Below are positions 7,410 through 14,867 of a DNA stretch of 46,225 bases, one piece after another (position 1 is the first letter of the stretch; each line of letters opens with the position of its first letter). The notes beneath the pieces were generated by a model. That model saw only the letters and a program-made list of their open reading frames with translations, searched no databases and was not told the DNA's origin. A program made the position numbers and the translations under genes. This DNA is from Oscillospiraceae bacterium (GTDB taxonomy: Bacteria > Bacillota > Clostridia > Oscillospirales > Oscillospiraceae): positions 1 to 46,225 of the forward strand of contig CACXJE010000015.1 in NCBI GenBank assembly GCA_902767915.1, read 5' to 3'.

Positions 7410-7439
7410 TACAGCGGACAAGCAGTGCTTGTCCCTGCA
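7367..7439. repeat. 73-bp palindromic repeat overlapping the sua5 3' end
   Basis: Outer inverted repeats begin TGCAGGGACAAGC and end GCTTGTCCCTGCA. Each arm is itself a hairpin: GGACAAGC-atc-GCTTGTCC (7372-7390) and GGACAAGC-agt-GCTTGTCC (7416-7434). The sua5 TGA (7407-7409) lies in the middle. The length and design match the element at 4829-4902, suggesting one class of mobile or formerly mobile small repeat. Confidence 0.75.
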
Positions 7440-7456
7440 AAAAAGGGCGGAGTTAC

Positions 7457-8191
7457 ATGTACACCATCGGCATCACCGGACCCTCCGGGGCCGGAAAAAC
7501 CACAGCCCTGCGGGTGCTGGAGGAGATGGGTGGCCGGGTATTCGACTGCGACGCCATCTACCACGAAATGCTGGCTTCTGACGGCGAGCTGCTGGGCCGG
7601 ATCGAGGCCGCCTTTCCCGGTTCCGTAAAAAACTACACGCTGGACCGGAAGGCTCTTGGGGCCCGGGTCTTTGCGGATCCGGAAGGGTTGCAGCGGTTGA
7701 CCGACATCACCCAGCCCCTGGTGGCAAAGCGGGTACTGGAGGAGATCGAAAAAACGGACGCCACCTCATCTGGCGCTTCGCGCCACCTTCCCCGCAAGGG
7801 GAAGACTAATGCCTCGGGCGGGCGGCCAATGGCCGCCCCTACGGTGGAATCTCCGTCACCGTCCCCTGTTGCCCGTTGCCTGTTGCCTGTTGCCTCATTT
7901 GCGGTGATCGACGCCATTGGGCTGTTTGAAAGCGGACTGGGCGCCCGCTGCGACCTGACTGTGGCCGTCGTCGCTGACCCGGAGGTACGGGTCCGGCGGC
8001 TCATAGACCGAGACGGGATCACGGAAGAATACGCCAGATCCCGAATTGCCGCCCAGAAGCCTGCGGAATGGTTTGCCGGGCAGGCGGACATGACCCTGGA
8101 AAATAACGGAAGCGAGGAAGCTTTTGCACAAAAATGTCATTCCGTTTTTATGCAAAGACTCCCTGCGAAACCGACGAAAACAGAACTGTAA
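7457..8191 (+). CDS. coaE: Dephospho-CoA kinase with a 47-residue repeat-derived insertion
   Basis: Phosphorylates the 3'-hydroxyl of dephospho-CoA, the last step of CoA synthesis. The P-loop GPSGAGKTT is at residues 8-16; DCDAIYHEML, the ITQPLV segment and RDGITEEYARSRIAAQ are family-typical. The length is 244 residues, whereas the family usually has about 200. The excess is residues 101-147, placed between the helix ending EEIEKT and the strand FAVIDAIGLFESGL (equivalent to the usual PLLFE strand). Removing it leaves 197 residues. The inserted DNA (about 7757-7897) consists of palindromes and heptamer repeats of intergenic type, yet stays in frame with no stop. The start ATG at 7457 has GGGCGGAG upstream. 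Whether the enzyme is active cannot be judged from sequence. Confidence 0.88.
   Translation: MYTIGITGPSGAGKTTALRVLEEMGGRVFDCDAIYHEMLASDGELLGRIEAAFPGSVKNYTLDRKALGARVFADPEGLQRLTDITQPLVAKRVLEEIEKTDATSSGASRHLPRKGKTNASGGRPMAAPTVESPSPSPVARCLLPVASFAVIDAIGLFESGLGARCDLTVAVVADPEVRVRRLIDRDGITEEYARSRIAAQKPAEWFAGQADMTLENNGSEEAFAQKCHSVFMQRLPAKPTKTEL
7771..7893. repeat. Composite intergenic-type repeats inside coaE
   Basis: Four blocks in series: hairpin TGGCGC-ttc-GCGCCA (7771-7785), hairpin CTTCCCC-gcaa-GGGGAAG (7787-7804), hairpin GGGCGGCC-aat-GGCCGCCC (7820-7838), and four tandem heptamers CTGTTGC/CCGTTGC (7866-7893). Sequences of these types are familiar from intergenic regions of gut Clostridia. Here all lie within a reading frame. 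Confidence 0.8.
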
Positions 8192-8255
8192 TCATTGCGC
8201 ACACTGTGCGCTGCTGGAAAAACAAGCATATTATATATAATCAAGGAGGCTTATC

Positions 8256-9650
8256 ATGAGTGAAAGAACCGACGAACTGAGAAAGGCCCTGCTGCGGGCG
8301 CCCAAGAACGGCTATGACCGGATCGACGCTGAAGAGCGTGCCGAGCTGGAGCGCTACTGCAAGGACTACATGAAGTTCATGGACGCAGCCAAAACCGAGC
8401 GCGAGGCTGTGACCTACACCGTGGAGAAGGCCGAGGAGGCCGGTTTTGTGCCCTTCGAGCCCGGTATGGAGCTGAAGCCCGGTATGAAGATCTACCGCAA
8501 CAACCGGGGCAAGAGCGCTATCTTTGCCGTCATCGGCCGGGAGCATATCGACAACGGCGCCCAGATCGTGGCTTCCCATATCGACTCCCCCCGCATGGAC
8601 ATCAAGCCCAATCCCCTCTATGAAGAAGCCGGCATGGCCTATCTGAAGACCCACTATTACGGCGGCATCAAGAAGTATCAGTGGACCACCATTCCCCTGT
8701 CCATCCACGGCGTTGTGGCCAAGAAGGACGGCTCTGTGATCACGGTCCGCATCGGCGACGATCCCGCAGATCCCTGCTTCATGGTTACCGATCTGCTGAT
8801 CCACCTGTCTGCCGACCAGATGAAAAAGACTCTGGCCGAGGGCGTCACCGGCGAAGCTCTGAACATTCTCATCGGCTCCGAGCCCATTGCCGACGACGAA
8901 GGCGCCGATCGGGTCAAGCTGGGCGTCATGCAGCTGCTCAACGAAAAGTACGGCATCATCGAGGAGGACTTCCTCTCCGCCGAGCTCACCATGGTCCCCG
9001 CCAACAACGCCCGGGAGATCGGTCTGGACCGGTCCCTGATCGCTGCCTACGGCCACGACGATCGGGTTTGCGCCTACGCCTCCTTCGAGCCCCTGCTGAC
9101 CATGGAGACCCCCGAGCACACCGCAGTCTGCGTGCTGGCCGACAAGGAAGAGATCGGTTCTGTGGGCGTTTCCGGCATGCAGAGCCGCTTCTTCGAGACC
9201 TTCATGGAGGACATCTGCGAGTCCCAGCAGGGCCAGCTGCGCCGCTGCCTGGAGCGTTCCTTCTGCCTGAGCTGCGACGTTTCCAACGCCTTCGACCCCA
9301 TCTACGCCGAGACCTGCGACAAGCGCAACAACTCCCAGGTCAATTACGGCATCGCCCTGTGCAAGTACACCGGCTCCCGGGGCAAGGGCGGCTGCTCTGA
9401 CGCCTCCGGCGAGGTCATGGGCCGCATCCGCCGTCTGTTCGACAACAACGGCGTGGTATGGCAGACCGCTGAGCTGGGCAAGGTGGACCAGGGCGGCGGC
9501 GGCACCGTTGCCGCTTACATGGCCAACCGCAACATCGACACCCTGGACGCCGGCGTGCCGGTTCTGTCCATGCACGCGCCGATGGAAATCGTCTCCAAGC
9601 TGGACTGCTACATGACCATGAAGGGCATGAAGGCGGTTTACAATGACTGA
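8256..9650 (+). CDS. M18 family aminopeptidase
   Basis: A di-zinc aminopeptidase of the M18 (aspartyl aminopeptidase/LAP4) family that removes N-terminal residues from peptides in the cytoplasm. At 464 residues the length is typical. Likely metal ligands and active-site residues are H108 (ASHIDSPRMD), D268 or D269 (YGHDDR), E298/E299 (ADKEEIGS), D341 (SCDVSNA) and H440 (SMHAPMEI). There is no signal peptide. The start ATG at 8256 has AAGGAGG six bases upstream. A palindrome GCGCACACTGTGCGC lies at 8197-8211 in the leader. The next gene starts eight bases before the stop, so the two are translationally coupled. Substrate preference is not readable. Confidence 0.92.
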   Translation: MSERTDELRKALLRAPKNGYDRIDAEERAELERYCKDYMKFMDAAKTEREAVTYTVEKAEEAGFVPFEPGMELKPGMKIYRNNRGKSAIFAVIGREHIDNGAQIVASHIDSPRMDIKPNPLYEEAGMAYLKTHYYGGIKKYQWTTIPLSIHGVVAKKDGSVITVRIGDDPADPCFMVTDLLIHLSADQMKKTLAEGVTGEALNILIGSEPIADDEGADRVKLGVMQLLNEKYGIIEEDFLSAELTMVPANNAREIGLDRSLIAAYGHDDRVCAYASFEPLLTMETPEHTAVCVLADKEEIGSVGVSGMQSRFFETFMEDICESQQGQLRRCLERSFCLSCDVSNAFDPIYAETCDKRNNSQVNYGIALCKYTGSRGKGGCSDASGEVMGRIRRLFDNNGVVWQTAELGKVDQGGGGTVAAYMANRNIDTLDAGVPVLSMHAPMEIVSKLDCYMTMKGMKAVYND

Positions 9651-10209
9651 GCGTCGGAGCAGCGACGCTTCCTCCGACAGTCGGAGGCTGCTGCTCTGGA
9701 TGCGGATCCAGACCTGCTTTCTCGGTCTGATCCTGATTCTGCTGGTGGTGGGAATCGTTCTGCTGGCCGGCTCCGTCGGCAAGCTGGATAAGGGTCTCAA
9801 CACGGTACAGCAGGAGCTGGACGTCATGGACATGGATAACGTCAACGAGGCCGTAGCAGCCCTCACGGATGCAGCAAACCAGCTGGCGTCCGTGGACGTG
9901 GACACATTGAATCGGACCGCCGGTTCCCTTCGGGAAGCAGCCGCGAAACTCAGCGCGGTGGACGTGGAGGCCCTGAATCAGACTGCCGGATCCCTGCGGG
10001 ATGCGGCGGACAGTCTCAAGGATGTGGACATCACGGCCCTGAACGGGGCGATCGCCTCCCTGAAGGAAGCGGCCGACACCCTGAAGAGTCTGGACATCGA
10101 GGCCTTCAACGGTGTGATCGGCGCGCTGAACGACACGGTGCAGACCCTGGAAAACACGGTCTCTGCCCTCCAGAGCGTCACCGGCGGCATCGGCAGCATC
10201 TTCCACTGA
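9643..10209 (+). CDS. Single-span membrane protein with four 22-residue repeats
   Basis: Unrecognised 188-residue protein. A basic N-terminus is followed by one strong membrane segment (about 24-46). The rest is a helical domain of four tandem 22-residue units, each starting V/L-D-(V/I)-x-x-(L/F)-N and continuing in the pattern SLREAAAKL, from about residue 82 to 168. Alanine, leucine and acidic residues repeat with coiled-coil spacing, recalling methyl-accepting or MCE-associated helices, but no family can be named. The ATG overlaps the end of the M18 aminopeptidase (ATGACTGA), so expression is coupled to it. A strong terminator follows. The topology is probably N-in with the coiled domain outside. 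Confidence 0.8.
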   Translation: MTERRSSDASSDSRRLLLWMRIQTCFLGLILILLVVGIVLLAGSVGKLDKGLNTVQQELDVMDMDNVNEAVAALTDAANQLASVDVDTLNRTAGSLREAAAKLSAVDVEALNQTAGSLRDAADSLKDVDITALNGAIASLKEAADTLKSLDIEAFNGVIGALNDTVQTLENTVSALQSVTGGIGSIFH

Positions 10210-10225
10210 ACATAACACAAGAAAC

Positions 10226-10260
10226 AGCCCCGGCTTCCGAGGAAGCCGGGGCTTGATTTA
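10226..10260. terminator. Terminator between convergent operons
   Basis: A perfect GC-rich stem AGCCCCGGCTTCC / GGAAGCCGGGGCT (10226-10253) is followed on the plus strand by TGATTTATGTTT. On the minus strand it follows gdhA and is trailed by GTTTCTTG. It probably serves both directions, better on plus. Confidence 0.8.
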
Positions 10261-10307
10261 TGTTTGGGTCAATGTAAGATTGTCGTCAATTGAAAGCCTT
10301 CAACTGA

Positions 10308-11660
10308 TTAGAACGCACCCTGCTCGAACATGGCGGTGGCAACCTTCTTGAAGCCAGCGATGTTGGCACCGGCAACCAGGTCGTAGCCCAGGCCGTACTC
10401 TTCGGCAGCCTCGGCGGAGACGCGGTGGATGTTCTCCATCATGCGGTGCAGCTGCTCGTCGACTTCCTCAGCACTCCAGACCAGACGCTCGGAGTTCTGA
10501 GCCATTTCCAGAGCGGAAACGCCCACGCCGCCGGCGTTGACAGCCTTGGAAGGAGCAACGATCATGTGCTTCTGCTTGCGCAGGTAGTCCAGAGCATCGT
10601 TGGTGGTGGGCATGTTGGCGACTTCGATGTAGTACTTGACACCGGACTCGGCGATCTTAACAGCGGACTCCATCTTGACGTCGTTCTGCATGGCAGCGGG
10701 CATGTAGATGTCCACGTCCTTGACGCCCCAGCACTTCTCACCGGGAACGAACTCGCAGCCGTACTTGTCAGCATAGGGCTTGCAGTGCATGGGATCCTTG
10801 GCACGCATCTCGAGGATGAAGTTCAGCTTCTCTTCGGTGACAACACCGTCGGGATCATGGATGTAGCCGTCGGGGCCGGCGAAGTAGGTGACAGCAGCGC
10901 CCAGCTGAGCAGCCTTCTTCATAATGCCCCAGCCCACGTTGCCGTAGCCGGAGATGGCGATCTTCTTGCCCTCGATGGTGTCGTTCTCATGCTTCAGGAC
11001 TTCCTGCAGATAGTAGACAGCGCCGTAGCCGGTGGCCTCGGGACGGATCAGGGAGCCGCCGTAGCTCAGGCCCTTGCCGGTGAGAACGCCGTTCTCCCAC
11101 ACGCCCTTCAGGCGGCGGTACTGGCCGAACAGGTAGCCGATCTCACGGCCGCCCACGCCCATGTCGCCGGCGGGAACGTCGATGTCGGGCCCGATGTAAC
11201 GGTACAGAGCAGTCATGAAGCTCTGGCAGAAACGCATGACTTCAGCGTCAGACTTGCCGTAGGGGTCGAAGTCGGAGCCGCCCTTGCCGCCGCCGATGGG
11301 CAGACCGGTCAGAGCGTTCTTGAAGATCTGCTCAAAGCCGAGGAACTTGATGATGCCGGGGTAAACGTTCTTCTGGAAGCGCAGGCCGCCCTTGTAGGGG
11401 CCGATGGCGCCGTTGAACTGGCAGCGGTAGCCGGTGTTGGTGTGATAGTTGCCGGCATCGTCCATCCACACGACACGGAAGGTGAACATACGCTCGGGCT
11501 CCACGATGCGGCCCAGCAGGTCGACCTTCTCGTACTCGGGGTGCTTGTCGATCACAGGGGACAGGGAGGAAAGGACTTCCTCGATGGTCTGGCAGAACTC
11601 GGGCTCAGAAGCGTGCTTTGCCTTGACGTTTTCGATGACTCTCTGGACATAAGCGTTCAT
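10308..11660 (-). CDS. gdhA: Glutamate dehydrogenase (hexameric type)
   Basis: Interconverts 2-oxoglutarate plus ammonium and glutamate with NAD(P)H. The 450-residue length is that of the hexameric bacterial enzyme. Visible are GPYKGGLRF (substrate loop), KNALTGLPIGGGKGG with the catalytic lysine, VPAGDMGVGGREIGYL, and the dinucleotide fold signature GYGNVGWG. The start is taken at the ATG at 11660 (MNAYVQRVI), with GGAGG 11 bases upstream; the earlier in-frame ATG at 11678 has no ribosome site. It follows serA by 57 bases on the same strand with no terminator between, so it is probably co-transcribed with serC and serA. Codon choice is very biased, suggesting high expression. Coenzyme specificity is not assigned. 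Confidence 0.95.
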   Translation of the reverse strand: MNAYVQRVIENVKAKHASEPEFCQTIEEVLSSLSPVIDKHPEYEKVDLLGRIVEPERMFTFRVVWMDDAGNYHTNTGYRCQFNGAIGPYKGGLRFQKNVYPGIIKFLGFEQIFKNALTGLPIGGGKGGSDFDPYGKSDAEVMRFCQSFMTALYRYIGPDIDVPAGDMGVGGREIGYLFGQYRRLKGVWENGVLTGKGLSYGGSLIRPEATGYGAVYYLQEVLKHENDTIEGKKIAISGYGNVGWGIMKKAAQLGAAVTYFAGPDGYIHDPDGVVTEEKLNFILEMRAKDPMHCKPYADKYGCEFVPGEKCWGVKDVDIYMPAAMQNDVKMESAVKIAESGVKYYIEVANMPTTNDALDYLRKQKHMIVAPSKAVNAGGVGVSALEMAQNSERLVWSAEEVDEQLHRMMENIHRVSAEAAEEYGLGYDLVAGANIAGFKKVATAMFEQGAF

Positions 11661-11717
11661 AGTTTTTTTGACCTCCATAGATTTTATATGCTTTTGCTTT
11701 CGCAAAGGGGTAACAGA

Positions 11718-12623
11718 TTAGAAGTTTTCGATGATGGACACGATTTCCGCGCCGATCCGCTTCTGGGCCTCGCCGGTGGCAGCGCCGATGTGCGGGGTGC
11801 AGGAGACATTGGGATGGTTGTACAGAGCCGCGTTCTGAGAGGGCTCCTCCGCCCAGACGTCCAGGCCGGCGGCGCGGACCTTGCCGGACTCAAGCGCAGC
11901 CAGCAGGGCGGCTTCGTCGACGTTGGTGCCGCGGGATGTGTTGATGATGGTGACGCCGTCCTTCATCTTGGCGATGTTCTCCGCGTTGATCAGCGCGCCG
12001 CCGTCAACGGCGGGAGCATGGACGGAGATGAAGTCGGACTGGGCCAGCAGCTCATCCATTTCCACGTAGGGGATGCCCAGCTGCTCTTCGATGCCGGGGA
12101 TGTGGAAAATATCGAAGGCAATGACCTTCATGCCGATGGCCTTGGCCATGACGCCCAGGTGCTGGCCGATGCGGCCGAAGCCCACGATGCCCAGGGTCTT
12201 GCCCTGCAGCTCATAGCCCTTGCCGTAGGCCTTCTTTTCCCACTTGCCTTCCCGCATGGTGTGACCGGCCACGGAAATGAACCGGGCGCAGGCGAACATA
12301 TGGCCCAGAGCCAGCTCAGCCACAGACTGAGAGGAGGCTCTCGGGGTGTTCTTCACGGTGATGCCGTTGGCTTCCGCATACTTGACGTCGATGTTGTCCA
12401 CGCCCACGCCGCCGCGGATGATGAGCTTCAGCTTGCCGCCCTTGGCTTCGTCGATGTGGTTGGCACGGACCTTGGTCTTGGAGCGGACGACGACAGCGTC
12501 GAACTCCCGCAGGGCAGCGCCCAGCTGATCGGGCTCATAGAACTGCTCAACGACCTCATGGCCCTGCTCACGCAGCTTGGCCATTGCGGACTTGTCCATT
12601 CCGTCAGTAACAAGAATTCTCAT
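11718..12623 (-). CDS. serA: D-3-phosphoglycerate dehydrogenase, short form without ACT domain
   Basis: Oxidises 3-phosphoglycerate to 3-phosphohydroxypyruvate with NAD+, the first step of serine synthesis. At 301 residues it lacks the C-terminal regulatory and ACT domains of long SerA forms, so feedback inhibition by serine through ACT is not expected. The NAD motif is GFGRIGQ. The catalytic arginine is in IIRGGVGVDN and the histidine in CTPHIGAAT; SRGTNVDEAAL is also typical. The start ATG at 12623 has TTAGGAGG upstream. It sits 47 bases after serC and 57 before gdhA, which supports the pathway assignment over other D-2-hydroxyacid dehydrogenases. Confidence 0.92.
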   Translation of the reverse strand: MRILVTDGMDKSAMAKLREQGHEVVEQFYEPDQLGAALREFDAVVVRSKTKVRANHIDEAKGGKLKLIIRGGVGVDNIDVKYAEANGITVKNTPRASSQSVAELALGHMFACARFISVAGHTMREGKWEKKAYGKGYELQGKTLGIVGFGRIGQHLGVMAKAIGMKVIAFDIFHIPGIEEQLGIPYVEMDELLAQSDFISVHAPAVDGGALINAENIAKMKDGVTIINTSRGTNVDEAALLAALESGKVRAAGLDVWAEEPSQNAALYNHPNVSCTPHIGAATGEAQKRIGAEIVSIIENF

Positions 12624-12639
12624 GTAATAATCCTCCTAA

Positions 12640-12671
12640 TTGTCAATTGTCAACTGTCAATTGTCAATTGT
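12640..12671. repeat. Tandem heptamer repeat TTGTCAA
   Basis: Four consecutive heptamers (TTGTCAA, TTGTCAA, CTGTCAA, TTGTCAA) and a partial fifth fill most of the serC-serA gap and touch the serC stop codon. It is similar in design to the CTGTTGC heptamers inside coaE. Confidence 0.85.
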
Positions 12672-13759
12672 TATTTGTGTTCAGCCTCGAACTTCTTCAG
12701 GCAATCCACCAGGGCCTCGACGCCTTCCTTGGGCATGGCGTTGTAGATGGAGGCCCGCAGACCGCCAACAGACTTGTGGCCCTTCAGGTTCTCAAAGCCG
12801 GCAGCCTTGGTGTAGGCAATGACCTCAGCGTCCAGATCCTTGTCACCGGTGACGAAGGGGATGTTCATCAGGGAGCGGTCCTCCTTGCGGACGGTGCCCA
12901 CAAACATCTTGGACTGATCCAGGAAGTCATAGAAGACCTTGGCCTTGTCGATGTTGATCTTTTCCATGGCCTCCAGGCCGCCGATGGACTTCAGGTACTT
13001 GAAGACCTTGCCGCAGACGTAAATGGCCCAGCAGTTGGGGGTGTTGTACATGGAGCCGTTGTCAGCGTGGGTCTTGTACATCATGTAGATGGGGGTCTTG
13101 GGATCCAGGTCTTCGCGGATCAGGTCCTCACGGATGATCACGATGGCCAGGCCGGCAGGCCCGATGTTCTTCTGCACGCCGCCGTAGATCATGCCGTAGT
13201 CGGACACGTTGCAGGGCTTGGACAGGAACATGGAGCTCTGGTCGGAAACCAGGATGTGGCCCTTGGTGTTGGGCAGCTTGGGCCAGGTGACACCATGGAT
13301 GGTCTCGTTCTCGCAGATATAAACGTAGTCGGTATCCTCGGGGATGTCCAGGTCGGAGCAGTCGGGGATGTAGGAGTAGTTCTTATCCTTGGAGGAGGCG
13401 GCCACGATCACTTCGCCGTATTTCTTGGCTTCCGCAATGGCCTTCTTGGACCAGGCGCCGGTTTCGATGTAGACGGCCTTGCCGTTCTTCATCAGGTTCA
13501 TGGGAATCATGGCGAACTGAAGGGTAGCGCCGCCCTGGATGAACAGGACTTTGTAATTGTCGGGAATCTGCATCAGCTCGCGCAGATCTGCCTCGGCTTC
13601 ATCAATGATCTGCTGGAAGACCTTGGAGCGGTGAGACATTTCCATGACGCACATGCCGCTGCCGCGGTAGTTCATCATCTCATCACGAATCTCTTCCAGA
13701 ACAGGCTCCGGCATAGTTGCGGGACCGGCGGAGAAGTTGTAAGTACGTCCGTATTTCAT
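12671..13759 (-). CDS. serC: Phosphoserine aminotransferase
   Basis: A PLP enzyme that converts 3-phosphohydroxypyruvate and glutamate to phosphoserine and 2-oxoglutarate. The 362-residue length is standard. YNFSAGPATMPEPVL at the N-terminus, FIQGGATLQFAMIPMN, SDQSSMFLS and the GVQKNIGPAGL segment with the PLP lysine all fit class V SerC. The start is the ATG at 13759, with AGGAGG six bases upstream; the longer open frame is leader sequence. It is first in the serC-serA-gdhA operon with a good promoter at 13835-13863. serB is not in the window. Confidence 0.95.
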   Translation of the reverse strand: MKYGRTYNFSAGPATMPEPVLEEIRDEMMNYRGSGMCVMEMSHRSKVFQQIIDEAEADLRELMQIPDNYKVLFIQGGATLQFAMIPMNLMKNGKAVYIETGAWSKKAIAEAKKYGEVIVAASSKDKNYSYIPDCSDLDIPEDTDYVYICENETIHGVTWPKLPNTKGHILVSDQSSMFLSKPCNVSDYGMIYGGVQKNIGPAGLAIVIIREDLIREDLDPKTPIYMMYKTHADNGSMYNTPNCWAIYVCGKVFKYLKSIGGLEAMEKINIDKAKVFYDFLDQSKMFVGTVRKEDRSLMNIPFVTGDKDLDAEVIAYTKAAGFENLKGHKSVGGLRASIYNAMPKEGVEALVDCLKKFEAEHK

Positions 13760-13806
13760 TTCGTACCTCCTGCGTATTATGGTAGTATTTGGTAATTTTT
13801 CACAAG

Positions 13807-13819
13807 GCCATAGTGGCCA
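13807..13819. promoter_or_regulatory. Palindrome in the serC leader
   Basis: GGCCA-tag-TGGCC lies about 15-28 bases downstream of the -10 box of the serC promoter, where a repressor could block elongation or an RNA hairpin could form. No binding family is recognised. Confidence 0.35.
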
Positions 13820-13834
13820 TCGTGACGCATTCTC

Positions 13835-13863
13835 AGTATACATGACAAACTCGAAATAATCAA
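13835..13863 (-). promoter_or_regulatory. Promoter of serC-serA-gdhA
   Basis: Minus-strand TTGATT (13863-13858), 17 bases, TATACT (13840-13835). It lies 76 bases upstream of the serC start. Confidence 0.7.
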
Positions 13864-13918
13864 CCGCTTTTTTCAATTATTTAAAAATAATTTTCAATTT
13901 TCTCCCCTGCCCAGGCAG

Positions 13919-13951
13919 AAAAACAGGACGCCAGCCTCTGCTGACGTCCTG
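13919..13951 (-). terminator. Intrinsic terminator of the SASP gene
   Basis: Minus-strand stem CAGGACGTCAGC / GCTGGCGTCCTG (13951-13924, one mismatch pair) with a four-base loop, followed by TTTTT. It ends about 50 bases after the SASP stop. Confidence 0.8.
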
Positions 13952-13999
13952 CTGCCGCGAAAAAAACTCTCCGCAGCGCTTTCTCCTGCGGGAACAGAA

Positions 14000-14197
14000 T
14001 TACTTCATGTTCTGCTCGTAGGACTCGATCATCTTCTTGACCATCTGGCCGCCGACGGAGCCGGCTTCGCGGGAGGTCAGATCGCCGTTGTAGCCCTGCT
14101 TCAGGTTGACGCCCACTTCGGACGCGGCCTGCTGCTTGAACTGCTCCATGGCCTGCTTGGATTCGGGAACGTTGATGCTGTTATTACGGTTGCTCAT
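14000..14197 (-). CDS. Alpha/beta-type small acid-soluble spore protein
   Basis: A 65-residue DNA-binding protein that coats and protects forespore DNA and is degraded by the GPR protease at germination. It matches the family in size, in the QFKQQAASEVG segment around the protease site, and in the conserved C-terminal half with GDLTSREAGSVGGQMVKKMIE. The start ATG at 14197 has AAGGAGATG upstream. It is monocistronic, with its own terminator and a sigma-G-like promoter. It shows that the organism belongs to a sporulating lineage. Confidence 0.95.
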   Translation of the reverse strand: MSNRNNSINVPESKQAMEQFKQQAASEVGVNLKQGYNGDLTSREAGSVGGQMVKKMIESYEQNMK

Positions 14198-14238
14198 GTT
14201 TTACATCTCCTTCAAGTTGTATTGGGTCTTGCCGCTGA

Positions 14239-14267
14239 TAGTTTGACCCGTAATTCCGGAGATATAC
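14239..14267 (-). promoter_or_regulatory. Sigma-G-like promoter of the SASP gene
   Basis: Minus-strand GTATA (14267-14263), 17 bases, CAAACTA (14245-14239). This fits the sigma-G consensus (GHATR, then CATNHTA) except for one -10 position. It lies about 40 bases before the gene, as expected for a late forespore gene. Confidence 0.6.
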
Positions 14268-14351
14268 ACATACAAACCGGGAATTCCTGACAGTTTCCGT
14301 GTTTCAGCTTCATAAAATAATGAAAAAAACTGATCGCGCACAAAACAGCAA

Positions 14352-14388
14352 GGACCCGGACTGGGGAGCTTATCCCCAGCCCGGGTCC
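14352..14388 (-). terminator. Hairpin terminator after the lacI locus remnant
   Basis: A long stem GGACCCGG-CTGGGG / CCCCAG-CCGGGTCC with one bulge, followed on the minus strand by TTGCTGTTTTG. The T-tract is broken, so termination may be partial. Confidence 0.6.
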
Positions 14389-14427
14389 GGTTCTTATGAA
14401 TTCAATTTGTTAAGACCTTCCAGAGAA

Positions 14428-14835
14428 TCAGAATTCCAGGTTCTTTTCGGTCTCCTTGCTGAACACGTGGGCAACCTTGCCCGCGAAGGTGAAGTGAACG
14501 GTATCGCCCATGCTGTAGTTGCCGGTCATGTCCACGGTGGGAACAATGATGATCACGTCACGGCCTTCGGCGGTGATGTGCAGATGGACGGAGGAGCCCA
14601 TCATCTCAGCCACGTCCACGCGGCCGGCAACACCGGTCTCCGCCACGTCGGTATGCTCCGGACGAACACCCAGCGTCACATCCTGGCTCTCCACATTGTT
14701 GGCATAGAGCCTGGCTTCCTTCTCCATGGAGAACTCCACCCGATGGCAGCCCAGCTCCACAAAATACTTGCTGCCCTCGCGGATCAGCTTGGCGTCGAAG
14801 AAGTTCATGACGGGCATGCCGATGAAGCTGGCCAC
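14428..14835 (-). pseudogene. C-terminal (TOBE-domain) remnant of an UgpC/MalK-type ABC ATPase
   Basis: An open frame of about 135 codons that begins at ASFIGMPVMNFFD and runs through the regulatory/TOBE region to a normal-looking end. It aligns by eye with residues about 230-370 of the intact ATPase encoded at 16183-17334 (AGFIGMPVMNFFD, GIRPQHV versus GVRPEHT, SEMMGS versus AEMMGS, LIPTVDL versus IVPTVDM). The whole nucleotide-binding domain (Walker A, signature, Walker B) is missing; coding similarity fades just before the lacI stop. There is no ribosome site. It is best explained as the scar of a deletion that removed most of a second ATPase gene. Expression of a free TOBE domain by read-through from lacI is possible but unsupported. 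Confidence 0.8.
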
Positions 14836-14867
14836 GTCATAGGCCAGTCTGGTCTCATCCCAGCGGC

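Noticed and set aside
8229-8241. TATATAAT just before the M18 aminopeptidase as a -10 box
   Set aside because: No -35 at 16-18 bases upstream, and transcription would start inside the ribosome site. Left unannotated.
10425-12746. 773-codon plus-strand frame opposite gdhA and serA
   Set aside because: It mirrors strongly codon-biased genes; the protein is low in charged order and rich in Val/Gly/His/Asp from complementary codons. No ribosome site.
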